Positions 25,913 to 33,498 of a stretch of DNA of 64,000 nt are shown here, piece after piece. This stretch comes from Curtobacterium flaccumfaciens pv. betae (GTDB taxonomy: Bacteria > Actinomycetota > Actinomycetes > Actinomycetales > Microbacteriaceae), in NCBI RefSeq assembly GCF_026241855.1, contig NZ_JAPJDC010000002.1, positions 21,486 to 85,485 on the forward strand, given 5' to 3'. Within the stretch, counting starts at the first letter, position 1; the number at the start of each line of letters is the position of its first letter. Both the position numbers and the translations under genes were made by a program. The notes below the pieces were generated by a model, which was given only the letters and a program-made list of their open reading frames with translations, searched no databases and was not told where the DNA came from.

Positions 25913-26119
25913 TCACTCCGCGGGTGGCGTGTAGGTGATCGTGTCGACGAACGTGGCGAGTTCGATGCCCTCCAGGACGGCCGTGTTCGTGAGCGTCCAG
26001 CCCAACGACGCGGCGGTCTTGAGTTCCGCGGATCGCTCTCGCAGAGCCGCCGTCCTCGCTTCCGTTGCGTCGTCCGCCTTGCTAACTGCGGTGACAATGG
26101 TTTCGATCTGATATCGCAT
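25913..26119 (-). CDS. small leader-associated protein
   Basis: The 68-residue product begins MRYQIETIVTAVSKADD and is a predicted alpha-beta protein with a hydrophobic middle. A long purine-rich ribosome-binding stretch (GAGAGGGAGAGGAAG) precedes its ATG, nearly the same as before the DUF3846-like gene. It is translated immediately after structured RNA copy 1 and is followed by hairpin A. Function unknown. Confidence 0.65.
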   Translation of the reverse strand: MRYQIETIVTAVSKADDATEARTAALRERSAELKTAASLGWTLTNTAVLEGIELATFVDTITYTPPAE

Positions 26120-26144
26120 TTGTTCTTCCTCTCCCTCTCGTTTT

Positions 26145-26335
26145 TTTGCCGTGAAGGCGACTTGTCGCCGCTAGGACGGGAGGGTGTAGTGCAACCCGAA
26201 GGGCGGAGGGGGAGAGAATTTCGGCGCGAAATAAGGGAGCGAAGCGACCGCGTGCCGAAAATCTCGGAGGATCCGGCGGCTTGCCGCTTGCGCGGAACCC
26301 GGATGGACGTACGCTGCCGAAGGCTTCACGGCAAA
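26145..26335 (-). ncRNA. structured leader RNA, copy 1
   Basis: On the minus strand this 191-nt stretch is closed by a 12-bp stem (26145-26156 with 26324-26335). It contains a middle stem (26214-26225 with 26254-26265) and a small hairpin GGCGAC-AA-GTCGCC next to the closing stem. Copy 2 at 29311-29527 keeps the same order and the same single-stranded strings (GAAGCCTTCGGC, GTCCTA) but changes both sides of each stem together, which is covariation. It ends 25 nt before the 68-aa gene, so it is a 5' leader or a processed RNA. I do not recognise it as a named class. Confidence 0.65.
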
Positions 26336-26466
26336 GAAACGGGCCGGAGGCCCAGACAGTGCCGGCGAAGTCGGTTCCACCCGGAGCGAAGCGACTCCCG
26401 GCCTCCGGCCGGAAGCCCTGCCCCGGAAACCCTGTCCGCTACTGTGTGGGCGATTCAGGGGGTCAC

Positions 26467-27102
26467 ATGAAGCGACGACAACGACGGGTACCCGTCCCGT
26501 CTGCTGCAACGCTCGGAGTGCGTGCCGGCGGGGTGCGAGATGTTCCTCGCCTCACGGTTTGGTCCTGGCGCATGGTGCCGCGCAACCCGGTCTACGTCTG
26601 GCTCATCGTCGGGGTCGCGGCGATCTCGTGTGTGGGAATGCTGCTGTTCGGAGATCCGCTGTGGATAGCGCTTGCTATCGCACCGATTGTCGCGGTCCTC
26701 ACGGCGTTCACGATCACCGCGGCGTCAGGACTCGCGTGGGCCTGCCTCGCTTTGGGCCGACACACGGTGATCTATATGACCGCCGACGCTGCGCTGAGCT
26801 TGTCGACCGGCATCGACCGTCGGGGGCAACCTCGCTGGCAGGTTTTCGAGCACCTTGCCCGCGATCGGGGCGGCTACGGGCGTGCACTGCGAGACCAGAT
26901 CGCGCCCGGCATCTGTGCGGCGGCCGACCACGCCGGCGTCCCGATCATGGCGACGGCGGTCGATCGGCGCGTCCTCGGGATCTACCTCAACACCCTCGCC
27001 GCGTTCGAAGTTGAGCGGTGGAAGGGCCGCAGGGTCATCCGCTGGCCGCGACAGGCTGCGGACGTGAGCCAGGCGCCTACCGGGAACCTGTCGGCCTCCT
27101 AG
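26467..27102 (+). CDS. membrane-anchored protein with GNAT-like cytoplasmic domain
   Basis: The 211-residue product has a basic N-terminus, two close membrane segments (about 41-60 and 64-95), then a soluble part. In it RDRGGYGRALRDQI and the following IMATAVDRRVLGIYLN segment resemble motif A and the end of GNAT acetyltransferases. The start at 26467 follows GGGGGTCAC. It is alone on the plus strand and divergent from the structured leader. The acetyltransferase idea is tentative; without the anchor match it would be a hypothetical membrane protein. Confidence 0.7.
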   Translation: MKRRQRRVPVPSAATLGVRAGGVRDVPRLTVWSWRMVPRNPVYVWLIVGVAAISCVGMLLFGDPLWIALAIAPIVAVLTAFTITAASGLAWACLALGRHTVIYMTADAALSLSTGIDRRGQPRWQVFEHLARDRGGYGRALRDQIAPGICAAADHAGVPIMATAVDRRVLGIYLNTLAAFEVERWKGRRVIRWPRQAADVSQAPTGNLSAS

Positions 27103-27286
27103 GCGCTGTTTAGCGCGGCGCCGCTCTGCGGTGTCGTCGCGATGCGAGCTCCGTCGAGCAGCGCCGGGGTCGGGGAGGGGGCGGGGCCCCTTGCCGCGGC
27201 GGCGGAGCCGTCGCGCAGCCACGGACACCAGGACGGCCCGATGCGACACCTACGGGCCGGAATGGGACACGAACCGGGGCCGGGTG

Positions 27287-27319
27287 GGCGTGGGGGCCGC
27301 TGGCTGCGACCCCCACGCC
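27287..27319 (-). terminator. hairpin after the ParB-like gene
   Basis: GGCGTGGGGG (27287-27296) pairs with CCCCCACGCC (27310-27319) just beyond the ParB-like stop. No T tract follows, as is common in GC-rich actinobacteria, so function as terminator is probable but not certain. The rest of 27103-27326 shows no gene. Confidence 0.45.
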
Positions 27320-27326
27320 GGTTCAC

Positions 27327-28790
27327 CTACTCGGCGGTCGTGGCCTCGCCGTCCTCCGGCTCTGCGTCGGGCTGGATGCCTGCGGCGATCTTCTCGACCG
27401 GGCTGAGTGGGTAGCCCCACGCGGCCAACTGGTTGAGGTAGCCGCGGGAGTCGGCGTCCGGGGTGCGCCACCACTCACGGTTCGCCGTGTTCTCGAACCC
27501 GGCGAACACCACCGCGAGGGACATGTGCAGCCCCTTCGCGGGGTGCTGCTCGACCCACTGGGAGAGCGTGTCGCCGTCCCACCCGCTCGACTCGATGCCG
27601 AGCAGACTGCGGGCGCTCACCATGCCGGAGGCGTACCGGGTGTTGGCGTGGCGCGTGAGCGCGATCGCCAGGAACCGGGCGGCGTCCTTCGGCGCGTTCT
27701 TGCGCTGCAGGAGCGTCGCAACGAACTCGCGGCGCACGTCGTCGGCGGCGTCCCACGCCTTGTTGTTGGCGACCAGGAGCCGACGTGCGGCCTTCCGTTC
27801 CTCCGCCTCGGCTTCGGCGTCCGCGTCGGACTTCGGCTCGGCCGGGGTCGACGCCGGGACGCCGACGCCGATGCGCCCGACGCGGAGCGTGTGGACGTTC
27901 GGCGTCGCGCACACGGGAACGGCGACGACCTCGCCGTACTGTCGCACCTCGTACGCCGCGCCGGGGCACTCGGCGTGCTCGTCCTCGGTGATCGGGGTTC
28001 GGTCGTCGTAGGCGATCACGTCGTCACCGGCGTTGGTGAACCGGGACAGCGGTGCGTAGTCGTCGTCATCGGTCACAACCCGCTTGCCCGCTGCGGTCAG
28101 TTCCGCGGTGAGCGCGTCCACCGCGGCGGCACGCTCCCGGTCACGGCGGAGGCGCGCAGCGACGTGGGCCAGTTCGTCGTCGTCGTAGCCCTCCGCAATC
28201 CACTCCGTCAGTTCGGTGACTGCTTCGTCGTCGCCGTCGAACTCGGCCAGCAGCAGCGCCTGGGTGAACGTCGCCTGCCCGGACGCCACGGCCGTGGCTG
28301 CCGCGTCCGACTTCGCGACGGTCAGGGTCTGCTTCACGGCGTCACGCTTCGTGCCTGTCTCGCGGGCGATCGCGGTGACCGACAGGCCCTCGATTTCCAA
28401 CTGGCGGTACGCCGCCAGGCGGTCGCCGTCCGACAGGGCGGTGCGGCGCTCGTTGGCGACCAACTGCTCCGCGATCCGCTTGGCGGTGCTGTCGTCACGG
28501 GCCGTGACGAACACCGGGACGGCCACAGCAGCCTCGCGGGCGGCGAGGACGCGCATCTGCCCGTCGCGGACCAACACAGCCCCGTCAGCGTTCCGGTAGC
28601 CGATGGTCGGCAGGAGCACCCCGTGACGCTTCACGGAGGCTAGGAACGCCGGGTCGAGGTCGGCCGCGGTGCGGACGTTGTTCTCGATCACCACGTCCGC
28701 CGCGGGGACGTGCACCAGGTCGACGCCGCTCGCGTCGGGCTGGGGCTGGTCGGTCAGGTGGGTGACGGTGATGTGTTCTGCAATGCTCAT
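27327..28790 (-). CDS. ParB-like protein
   Basis: The 487-residue product has a ParB/Srx-type N-terminal domain. It reads VPAADVVIENNVRTAADLD, then the block VKRHGVLLPTIGYRN, then VRDGQMRVLAAREA with VPVFV. A central helix-turn-helix region (GLSVTAIARETGTKRDAVKQ, about 140-160) and a long C-terminal helical part follow. It could bind a centromere-like site or act as a regulator. No ParA gene is in the window, so classical partitioning is unproved. Its leader contains hairpin B and it lies downstream of the DUF3846-like gene. Confidence 0.85.
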   Translation of the reverse strand: MSIAEHITVTHLTDQPQPDASGVDLVHVPAADVVIENNVRTAADLDPAFLASVKRHGVLLPTIGYRNADGAVLVRDGQMRVLAAREAAVAVPVFVTARDDSTAKRIAEQLVANERRTALSDGDRLAAYRQLEIEGLSVTAIARETGTKRDAVKQTLTVAKSDAAATAVASGQATFTQALLLAEFDGDDEAVTELTEWIAEGYDDDELAHVAARLRRDRERAAAVDALTAELTAAGKRVVTDDDDYAPLSRFTNAGDDVIAYDDRTPITEDEHAECPGAAYEVRQYGEVVAVPVCATPNVHTLRVGRIGVGVPASTPAEPKSDADAEAEAEERKAARRLLVANNKAWDAADDVRREFVATLLQRKNAPKDAARFLAIALTRHANTRYASGMVSARSLLGIESSGWDGDTLSQWVEQHPAKGLHMSLAVVFAGFENTANREWWRTPDADSRGYLNQLAAWGYPLSPVEKIAAGIQPDAEPEDGEATTAE

Positions 28791-28814
28791 GGTCTTGATA
28801 CGCTTTCCGGTAGT

Positions 28815-28867
28815 GACCGGGTGCGGGTCCTGGCAATTAGTGGTTGTCGGGAACTCCGCACCCGGTC
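28815..28867 (-). promoter_or_regulatory. hairpin element B upstream of the ParB-like gene
   Basis: Twelve paired bases (28815-28826 with 28856-28867) close a loop that on the minus strand holds CGACAACCACTAATTGCC, matching the loop signature of hairpin A. On the plus strand TTTTT follows at 28868, so it could also block antisense transcription. It lies 24 nt before the ParB-like start. Confidence 0.5.
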
Positions 28868-28894
28868 TTTTTCTATGGGTGGGACTGCTGGGTG

Positions 28895-29290
28895 TTACTG
28901 CTGGCGGAACACTGCGGACAGTGCTTCCGCCCGGGTGAGCGCCGTTCGTGCATGTTGGAAGGCGCGCATGACGGCCGTGTACTGATCCGGCGACAGCGAC
29001 CGGGTGTCCCCGGCTTCGTCGTAGGTCAGGAACAGGACCGTCCCGTACAGCGGCGACGCCGCCCGGGAACGCCCGAGGTCAACCGCTGCGACGGTGGCGA
29101 GGTCGTTGCGCTCCCCCGCGTACATGCCCTCGTCATCGATCCACGCGTCGATCCGGCCGTCGAGGCGGACCACGTCCACCAGGCGGCACCCGATCTGCTC
29201 CCGCGTGCCCTGCAGGGTCGACTCACGTGCGTTCACGACGACGCCTTCAACCGCACCATCTGCGGTCGCTCGAATACCCATCAACTTCAT
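28895..29290 (-). CDS. DUF3846-like protein
   Basis: The 131-residue product has the features of DUF3846: an early GTREQIG string and VVRLDGRIDAWIDDEGMYAGERNDLATVAA, followed by LYGTVLFLTYDEAG. These proteins are common on actinobacterial plasmids and phages and are of unknown function. The ATG at 29290 follows the purine-rich GAAAGGGAGAGGAAG; an ATG at 29281 is possible. The gene is preceded by structured RNA copy 2 and followed by hairpin B and the ParB-like gene. Confidence 0.8.
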   Translation of the reverse strand: MKLMGIRATADGAVEGVVVNARESTLQGTREQIGCRLVDVVRLDGRIDAWIDDEGMYAGERNDLATVAAVDLGRSRAASPLYGTVLFLTYDEAGDTRSLSPDQYTAVMRAFQHARTALTRAEALSAVFRQQ

Positions 29291-29310
29291 TTCCTCTTCC
29301 TCTCCCTTTC

Positions 29311-29527
29311 GTTGTTTGCCCGGGAAGGCACGTAGTGCCGATAGGACGAGGAGCCGGGGTGCAAGCCCAAAGCGGCGACGCTCCGAGAAGTTTCGATCGG
29401 CGCCGTCCATTGACGGAGGAGATGAGCCCGACGGTGCCGGTCGAAAGTTCTCGCGTGCGGCGGTGGCGACGGCTTGCGGCCCGGAACCTCGTCCGTACAA
29501 TCGCCGAAGGCTTCCCGGGCAAACAAC
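29311..29527 (-). ncRNA. structured leader RNA, copy 2
   Basis: A perfect 17-bp stem (29311-29327 with 29511-29527) closes a 217-nt region. A near-perfect 20-nt inner stem joins 29385-29404 with 29433-29452. The small hairpin GGCAC-TAC-GTGCC next to the closing stem matches the place of GGCGAC-AA-GTCGCC in copy 1. The unpaired strings GAAGCCTTCGGC and GTCCTA are shared. It ends 20 nt before the DUF3846-like start. Paired positions differ in compensating ways, which supports an RNA rather than a DNA repeat. Confidence 0.65.
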
Positions 29528-29852
29528 GAACCCGTCAGGGTTCGACAAGCACTGGCCGGCTTGCCGGCTCCCCTCAGACAAGATCAGCCCGCCGAAGGCG
29601 GCCCGCTCAGACCAGAACAGGCCGCCGCCGGCGGTCCGCTTGGATCCCGCGTGCTTGAGGAGCTCGCCGGCGCGCAGAGACCAGCGAACGTGAAGCGGCC
29701 CCGGCCTGTTGGGGGGAACAGACCGGGGCCGGCTGCAGCTCGAGCGAATTGGGGGGCTGCTCGAGCCGCGACGCCCGAAGCCACTGGGGGGAATGGTCCG
29801 GACGCAGACCATCACGGTACGCATGACCCCCGACGTCGGCAACCGGGGCCGG
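29528..29852. other. gap with three G-tract repeats
   Basis: No gene is supported. Three runs of six G (29711-29716, 29751-29756 and 29786-29791), each preceded by T and flanked by partly complementary short arms, are spaced about 40 and 35 bp. They could be protein-binding iterons or hairpins. The part at 29545-29650 is rich in short GCCGGC palindromes. A promoter for leader copy 2 should be here. Confidence 0.4.
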
Positions 29853-30128
29853 CTATGACGTCGCTGAGAACTCCACACGGTGCTTCACGGCGGCCCGCCA
29901 CACCCACGCCGCAGTCGCGGCCTGCCCACTCCCCCACTCGACCAGGACCGCGTCACCGGTCGCGGCGATCGCCTTCGCTTCCACGCGGCGATCGACACCA
30001 CGGTAGGTGCGGATCCACGCGTGTACGGGCGCGGGCGGCACGACGTCGCCCACCGGGCCACCGCGGGCGTCTGCGGGCAGCGACACGGCTTCCTCGGGCA
30101 CCCAGCGGCCACGCCGGCGCTGACCCAT
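29853..30128 (-). CDS. small hypothetical protein
   Basis: The 91-residue product (from MGQRRRGRWVPEE at 30128) has short strands (VHAWIRTYRGVDRRVEAK, DAVLVEWGSG) of an SH3-like pattern. It shares one base with the stop of the upstream gene, so the two are co-translated. Family not recognised. Confidence 0.6.
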   Translation of the reverse strand: MGQRRRGRWVPEEAVSLPADARGGPVGDVVPPAPVHAWIRTYRGVDRRVEAKAIAATGDAVLVEWGSGQAATAAWVWRAAVKHRVEFSATS

Positions 30129-30412
30129 CAGCGGCGGCCCTGCGGCTTCAGAGCACGCTTCTTGATCCGCTCGAGGGGCAACCACACGTGGTGCACGAAG
30201 CCCATATGCACGAGCTGCACGTAGACGGCGTCGCCGTCCGCCTGCTCAACGAACCCGGGGCACGTCTGCAGGCCCGACCGGGTGAACTCGACCCGCACCC
30301 ACACCGCCGGGTAGCCCGACACCCTGTCAGGCGCCGGCGGGGCGTCGATGCCGAGCGGCTGGTCCTCGGGCGGATCGGGGTGGATGGGCGGCGCCCACCG
30401 GTGTTCGGGCAT
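30128..30412 (-). CDS. small hypothetical protein paired with the previous one
   Basis: The 94-residue product starts at ATG 30412 (MPEHRWAPPIHP). It has a Pro-rich N-terminus and a beta-rich core with VWVRVEFTRSG and VYVQLVHMGFVHHVWLPLERI, again SH3-like, so the two genes may be paralogues. An in-frame ATG at 30478 would overlap the facing small gene and is less likely. Confidence 0.6.
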   Translation of the reverse strand: MPEHRWAPPIHPDPPEDQPLGIDAPPAPDRVSGYPAVWVRVEFTRSGLQTCPGFVEQADGDAVYVQLVHMGFVHHVWLPLERIKKRALKPQGRR

Positions 30413-30476
30413 GCCACCGATGATGACCGCGGCCGCCGACGCCGCAGGTGTCGGAGCGCGCTGCGAGGATGGATCC

Positions 30477-30620
30477 ATGACCACCGTCCGCGGCACGATC
30501 CGCTCCACGAACACCATCACCGCCGACGGCCACGCAGACGATCAGAGCACCGCCCTGGCCGCCTACCTGCAGTCGATCCCCGAAGGGTGGATCAGCCTCG
30601 GCATCACCGTCGACGCCTGA
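30477..30620 (+). CDS. 47-aa hypothetical protein
   Basis: The frame starts at ATG 30477 (MTTVRGTIRSTNTITADG), after GCGAGGATGGATCC, and ends SIPEGWISLGITVDA. Codon use is like neighbouring genes. It is divergent from the previous pair. Function unknown and the gene call is moderate because of the length. Confidence 0.5.
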   Translation: MTTVRGTIRSTNTITADGHADDQSTALAAYLQSIPEGWISLGITVDA

Positions 30621-30629
30621 CGCCGACGG

Positions 30630-30815
30630 TCACTGCCGGCGCCGCTCGTCTTGCACCAGTCCGATCAGCGCGAGGGTGCGCTGCAGCTCAGCCTCGGACT
30701 CCCAGAAGCCGGCCACAGAACGGTCGAGGAGGTTCAACTGCTTGATCGCACGCCGGCGTGCAGCCGCGAGTTCGTCGACGGTGAGCCACTGCAACGCCTC
30801 GAACTCGTCTGTCAC
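30630..30815 (-). CDS. 61-aa helical protein
   Basis: The product starts at GTG 30815 (VTDEFEALQWLTVDELAAA) and is wholly helical, probably two or three helices with a Leu pattern. No strong ribosome-binding site is visible. It faces the 47-aa gene with a 9-nt gap. Function unknown. Confidence 0.5.
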   Translation of the reverse strand: MTDEFEALQWLTVDELAAARRRAIKQLNLLDRSVAGFWESEAELQRTLALIGLVQDERRRQ

Positions 30816-30998
30816 ATCGCGGAGCGTACCCGTGCCTCAACTGCCATCTTCACTGACCAGCCACCTCGAACAACCGCGCCGACGTGGCACGCCTGACCAT
30901 GACTGTTCCGATGGCCTGCGCAGCGAAGCGAAGACAGGGCGCCGCGCGTAGCGCGTATCCGTGTGCCCTCTGCCGGTGCCCCGAACTACGGTGGCCGC

Positions 30999-31376
30999 AT
31001 GGAGACCGACTACGCAGCACCCCGCGACGGACTGCGGATCCTCGTCGAGACGGCCAGCGAATACGAAGGCATCCGGGCGGCACGACTCTTTGACCCAGCC
31101 GTCGGCGAGCCGTTCGACCCCGGTCATCGATGGGGGCGAATCCTCGCCTACGCGTGGCCCATTGACCCTGACCTCGTCCTGTTCTCCGGAGTGTCCTACA
31201 TAGCTGGTGTGCGCGCGGAGTGTGACCGTTTGCAGCGGCGCCCGCCTGCTTGGGATGAAGTTGTCGACCATCTGGCGATTGCAATCGATCCCGGGCGTTA
31301 CCCGGAGATCGTCGTCGACGACCTTGGCCGGTTCATCCGAGGACAGGTACCGCACCTCTACGGCGCCCGGATCTGA
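30999..31376 (+). CDS. hypothetical protein
   Basis: The 125-residue product from ATG 30999 (METDYAAPRDG) has mixed helix and strand with LDVL-type pattern in AWPIDPDLVLFSGVSY and a C-terminal VDDLGRFIRGQ. No family recognised. An upstream ATG at 30963 is possible but the added residues look non-coding. Confidence 0.6.
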   Translation: METDYAAPRDGLRILVETASEYEGIRAARLFDPAVGEPFDPGHRWGRILAYAWPIDPDLVLFSGVSYIAGVRAECDRLQRRPPAWDEVVDHLAIAIDPGRYPEIVVDDLGRFIRGQVPHLYGARI

Positions 31377-31416
31377 CGGCTCACCGCTCGCACACAGCGT
31401 CTCGATAGCCGATCGT

Positions 31417-31596
31417 CTACCGGTCGCTGGAACGACGCTCGGCTCGAGCTCGACGTCGCTCGTCACGCCTCGCCCGCCACTCGGCGTCCTGCTGATCCTG
31501 CAGCGGGCTTCGACTCATGCTCCCGCGGGCCGCGAGGAAGATGAGCACGGCGACGACAACCAGGACTACCGGCACGAGCAACTGCAGAATCAACAT
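31417..31596 (-). CDS. 59-aa single-pass membrane protein
   Basis: An ATG at 31596 follows GATAGGGGTAGCA and encodes one N-terminal helix (LILQLLVPVVLVVVAVLIFL). A very basic Arg-rich cytoplasmic tail rich in RRDERRR follows, ending at TAG 31417. Clear ribosome-binding site, membrane helix and positive-inside tail support a real gene. Its stop is 2 nt from the motif GTCTCRATAGCCGATCG at 31399-31415. Function unknown. Confidence 0.6.
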   Translation of the reverse strand: MLILQLLVPVVLVVVAVLIFLAARGSMSRSPLQDQQDAEWRARRDERRRARAERRSSDR

Positions 31597-31862
31597 TGCT
31601 ACCCCTATCGATCGGTCGTGCCACTCCAGATGTGGGTGGAGCTTAGCGAGCCGTTGGCGACAGAGGTGCCGTCCGGTTGCCGATCGCTCGCCGGACGGTC
31701 TGCAGGGGCCCGCTGGGCTGTGTGGACGGGCCGGAGGAGCTTCGTCTCAACTCCGGCCCGCGCAGGAGCTGGTGAGACCCCTGCGCGTGACCGTAACCCG
31801 GGGGACGCGACAGCATCAGCGAGAGTCCGCGATGCGTCGCGCCCGATGCCGAGCGCCGGCGG

Positions 31863-32435
31863 TCAGATCTTCGCGAGGGCGCCAGCCGTTGCAGCTGCCG
31901 CTTCCCAGTCGATGTTCGCGTCAGCAGCAGGGGCGTGGAACTTGACCCGTCCACGCACGGCGGCCTCGGTCGCCGTGTAGAGCGGGTTGTCGAACCCAGC
32001 GATGAGCGCCGCGACAGCGTCCTGCAGCCCTCGGTACGCGTCGACGTCGTGCGCGTCGACGCCAGCAGTTACCTTGCTCGCAGCAGCAGCCGCGGTCTTC
32101 CTCGCATCAGCGATGGCTTCGCCAGCGTGATCGATCGCCCACGCGTGCAGCGCAGCCAGGAGCATGGCCGCCTGATCGTGCGCAGGACCCGAAAGGCTAG
32201 CGACCCGGGTGTACCGGTTCGCGGCCATCTCCACGAGACCTTCGGACTCAAGCCGGGCGATCGCTTCCCGCACCGGAGTACGAGAGACACCGAGCCAGCT
32301 CGTGAGCTCCTCATCGTTCAGACGCTCCCCCGCCTCGAGGGTGCCGTTCTCGATCGCCTCGAGCATCTGCTCGTAGACGACGTCACGGAGAAGACGGCGG
32401 GGACCCTGGCTGGTCGGAGACTTCGGAACAGGCAT
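31863..32435 (-). CDS. GntR-family repressor, copy 1
   Basis: The 190-residue product has a winged helix-turn-helix (VVYEQMLEAIENGTLEAGERL, then DEELTSWLGVSRTPVREAIARL, about residues 19-66). A short helical ligand-binding region of FCD type follows. It differs from copy 2 (35301-35873) at about 12 residues, all in the C-terminal half, so the ligand-sensing part is diverging while DNA binding is conserved. It probably represses itself through the palindrome just upstream (32445-32457) and may act on the neighbouring hydrolase. Confidence 0.9.
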   Translation of the reverse strand: MPVPKSPTSQGPRRLLRDVVYEQMLEAIENGTLEAGERLNDEELTSWLGVSRTPVREAIARLESEGLVEMAANRYTRVASLSGPAHDQAAMLLAALHAWAIDHAGEAIADARKTAAAAASKVTAGVDAHDVDAYRGLQDAVAALIAGFDNPLYTATEAAVRGRVKFHAPAADANIDWEAAAATAGALAKI

Positions 32436-32444
32436 GCCGGGACC

Positions 32445-32457
32445 ATATCCCGGATAT
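32445..32457. promoter_or_regulatory. GntR operator candidate, left copy
   Basis: ATATCC-C-GGATAT is a 13-bp palindrome 10 nt before the GntR start. It is conserved in the right copy at 35883-35895. Overlapping it is CCGGGA (32437-32442) with TCCCGG (32448-32453). Palindromes of this kind in front of the gene are usual GntR autoregulatory sites. Confidence 0.65.
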
Positions 32458-32461
32458 CAGT

Positions 32462-32865
32462 GCATGGTCCGCTCGCCACTCCGGTCGATGGAAGCCGTGG
32501 GCCGGTAGCGACGCGGGCAATCGCGCCCCGGCCCGAGCGCTAGGGCAACGCTCCAGGACCGGAGCGTCGATGCTCACCAGCGAGCCCTAGTCAGAGACCA
32601 ATCGGGTGTGGCTCGCACAAGGAACCTACGCGTCCCCCCTTTGGAGGACAAGGGGTTGGGCAGCTCACGCAGCACAAGAGCACTTCGGCTCGGTGTGCGC
32701 ACACATGTTGCGCGAGGACTGTGACGGGTAGGTGCCGGACCGATCGGGTCGGAATGGCACCTGGATGGGGACAGCGTTCTTCTGGCCCCGGCGGGTCGAG
32801 CCGGGGTTAGGGAGAACGGCACCCCGCTCGACCCGTACCTACGCGCCGACGGGGTGAGCTGGAAA
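32462..32865. other. 404-nt gap between GntR copy 1 and the TetR gene
   Basis: No gene, strong hairpin pair or repeat is supported here. One short frame on the minus strand has poor codon use and is rejected. The region may carry the promoter of GntR copy 1. Confidence 0.5.
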
Positions 32866-33420
32866 TCAATGAGCCGGTGGCCGAAGCCCGGTAAGCACCA
32901 GGGTGAGAACCCGGTGCCATGCGTCTGCAGGTGCGGGCGGATTCATGACGGATACGACTGCGGCACAGACCGCTCGAAAGTCAGCGAACGAGAAGTCGTC
33001 ACGGACGAGCCCTTGGGTATGGTCGGCGGCGATGAGGGCACCTATGGGCCCCTCCGACTCCTCGATCGCGAGGCGGACCTCGTTGCCGAGTCCCGTTGCG
33101 TGGCCAAGCAGCGCAGCACGCAACGCTCCGTCCTCTGCGGCGCTGGCCATGTACGCCTCAAGCAGCGTTCGCACGCGAGAGCGCCCGTCGGCCTGCTCGC
33201 CGGCGAACCGAACAGCATCGTCCGCGAGTCGACGAATGCGGAGCGCGGCGATCGCGTCGACGAGGGCCGCCTTGTCAGGAAAGTGCCGGTAGAGCGTCCC
33301 CACACCAACGCCAGCATCCGACGCGATCTGCTCCATGGACACTCCAGTGCCCGAAGCGCGAAGAAGCACCGCGGCATGCTCCGTGATCCGCTGGCGATTG
33401 CGCTCCGCATCCGCTCGCAT
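32866..33420 (-). CDS. TetR-family repressor
   Basis: The 184-residue product has an N-terminal helix-turn-helix (about residues 8-50, with VSMEQIASDAGVGVGTLYRHF and DKAALVDAIA). A helical C-terminal domain for ligand and dimerisation follows. It is divergent from the amidohydrolase with a 22-bp palindrome between, so it probably represses both until a substrate-like ligand binds. The start MRADAERNRQR at 33420 is chosen because an upstream in-frame start at 33462 would overlap the operator. Confidence 0.9.
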   Translation of the reverse strand: MRADAERNRQRITEHAAVLLRASGTGVSMEQIASDAGVGVGTLYRHFPDKAALVDAIAALRIRRLADDAVRFAGEQADGRSRVRTLLEAYMASAAEDGALRAALLGHATGLGNEVRLAIEESEGPIGALIAADHTQGLVRDDFSFADFRAVCAAVVSVMNPPAPADAWHRVLTLVLTGLRPPAH

Positions 33421-33460
33421 CGTGCCCCTTCCTTCTGCAACGTCTGAGGCGTACCGTATC

Positions 33461-33482
33461 AAACGGAAGCATGCTTCCGTTT
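33461..33482. promoter_or_regulatory. TetR operator
   Basis: The perfect 22-bp palindrome has half-site AAACGGAAGCA and lies in the 78-nt gap between the divergent TetR and amidohydrolase starts. Length and symmetry are typical of TetR sites. It lies 17 nt before the hydrolase start, so binding would block its promoter or leader. Confidence 0.85.
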
Positions 33483-33498
33483 ACGAATTGGAGACCCT

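Larger units (their letters stand above)
31712..32461. repeat. direct repeat, left copy (contains a GntR gene)
   Basis: About 750 bp are repeated at 35152-35899 in the same orientation. The unit comprises the GntR gene, its operator and 150 bp beyond its stop including a hairpin (GGGCCGGAG at 31728-31736 with CTCCGGCCC at 31751-31759), a likely GntR terminator. The GntR 5' halves are nearly identical; the 3' parts differ at more positions. The two copies flank the TetR/amidohydrolase pair. Confidence 0.9.

Noticed and set aside
27131..27406. Plus-strand frames overlapping the end of the ParB-like gene
   Set aside because: They cross a hairpin and the real gene's coding end, and are Arg/Pro-rich shadow sequences.
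32574..32822. 82-codon minus-strand frame
   Set aside because: Poor codon pattern, no ribosome-binding site and no recognised motif in a gene-free gap.
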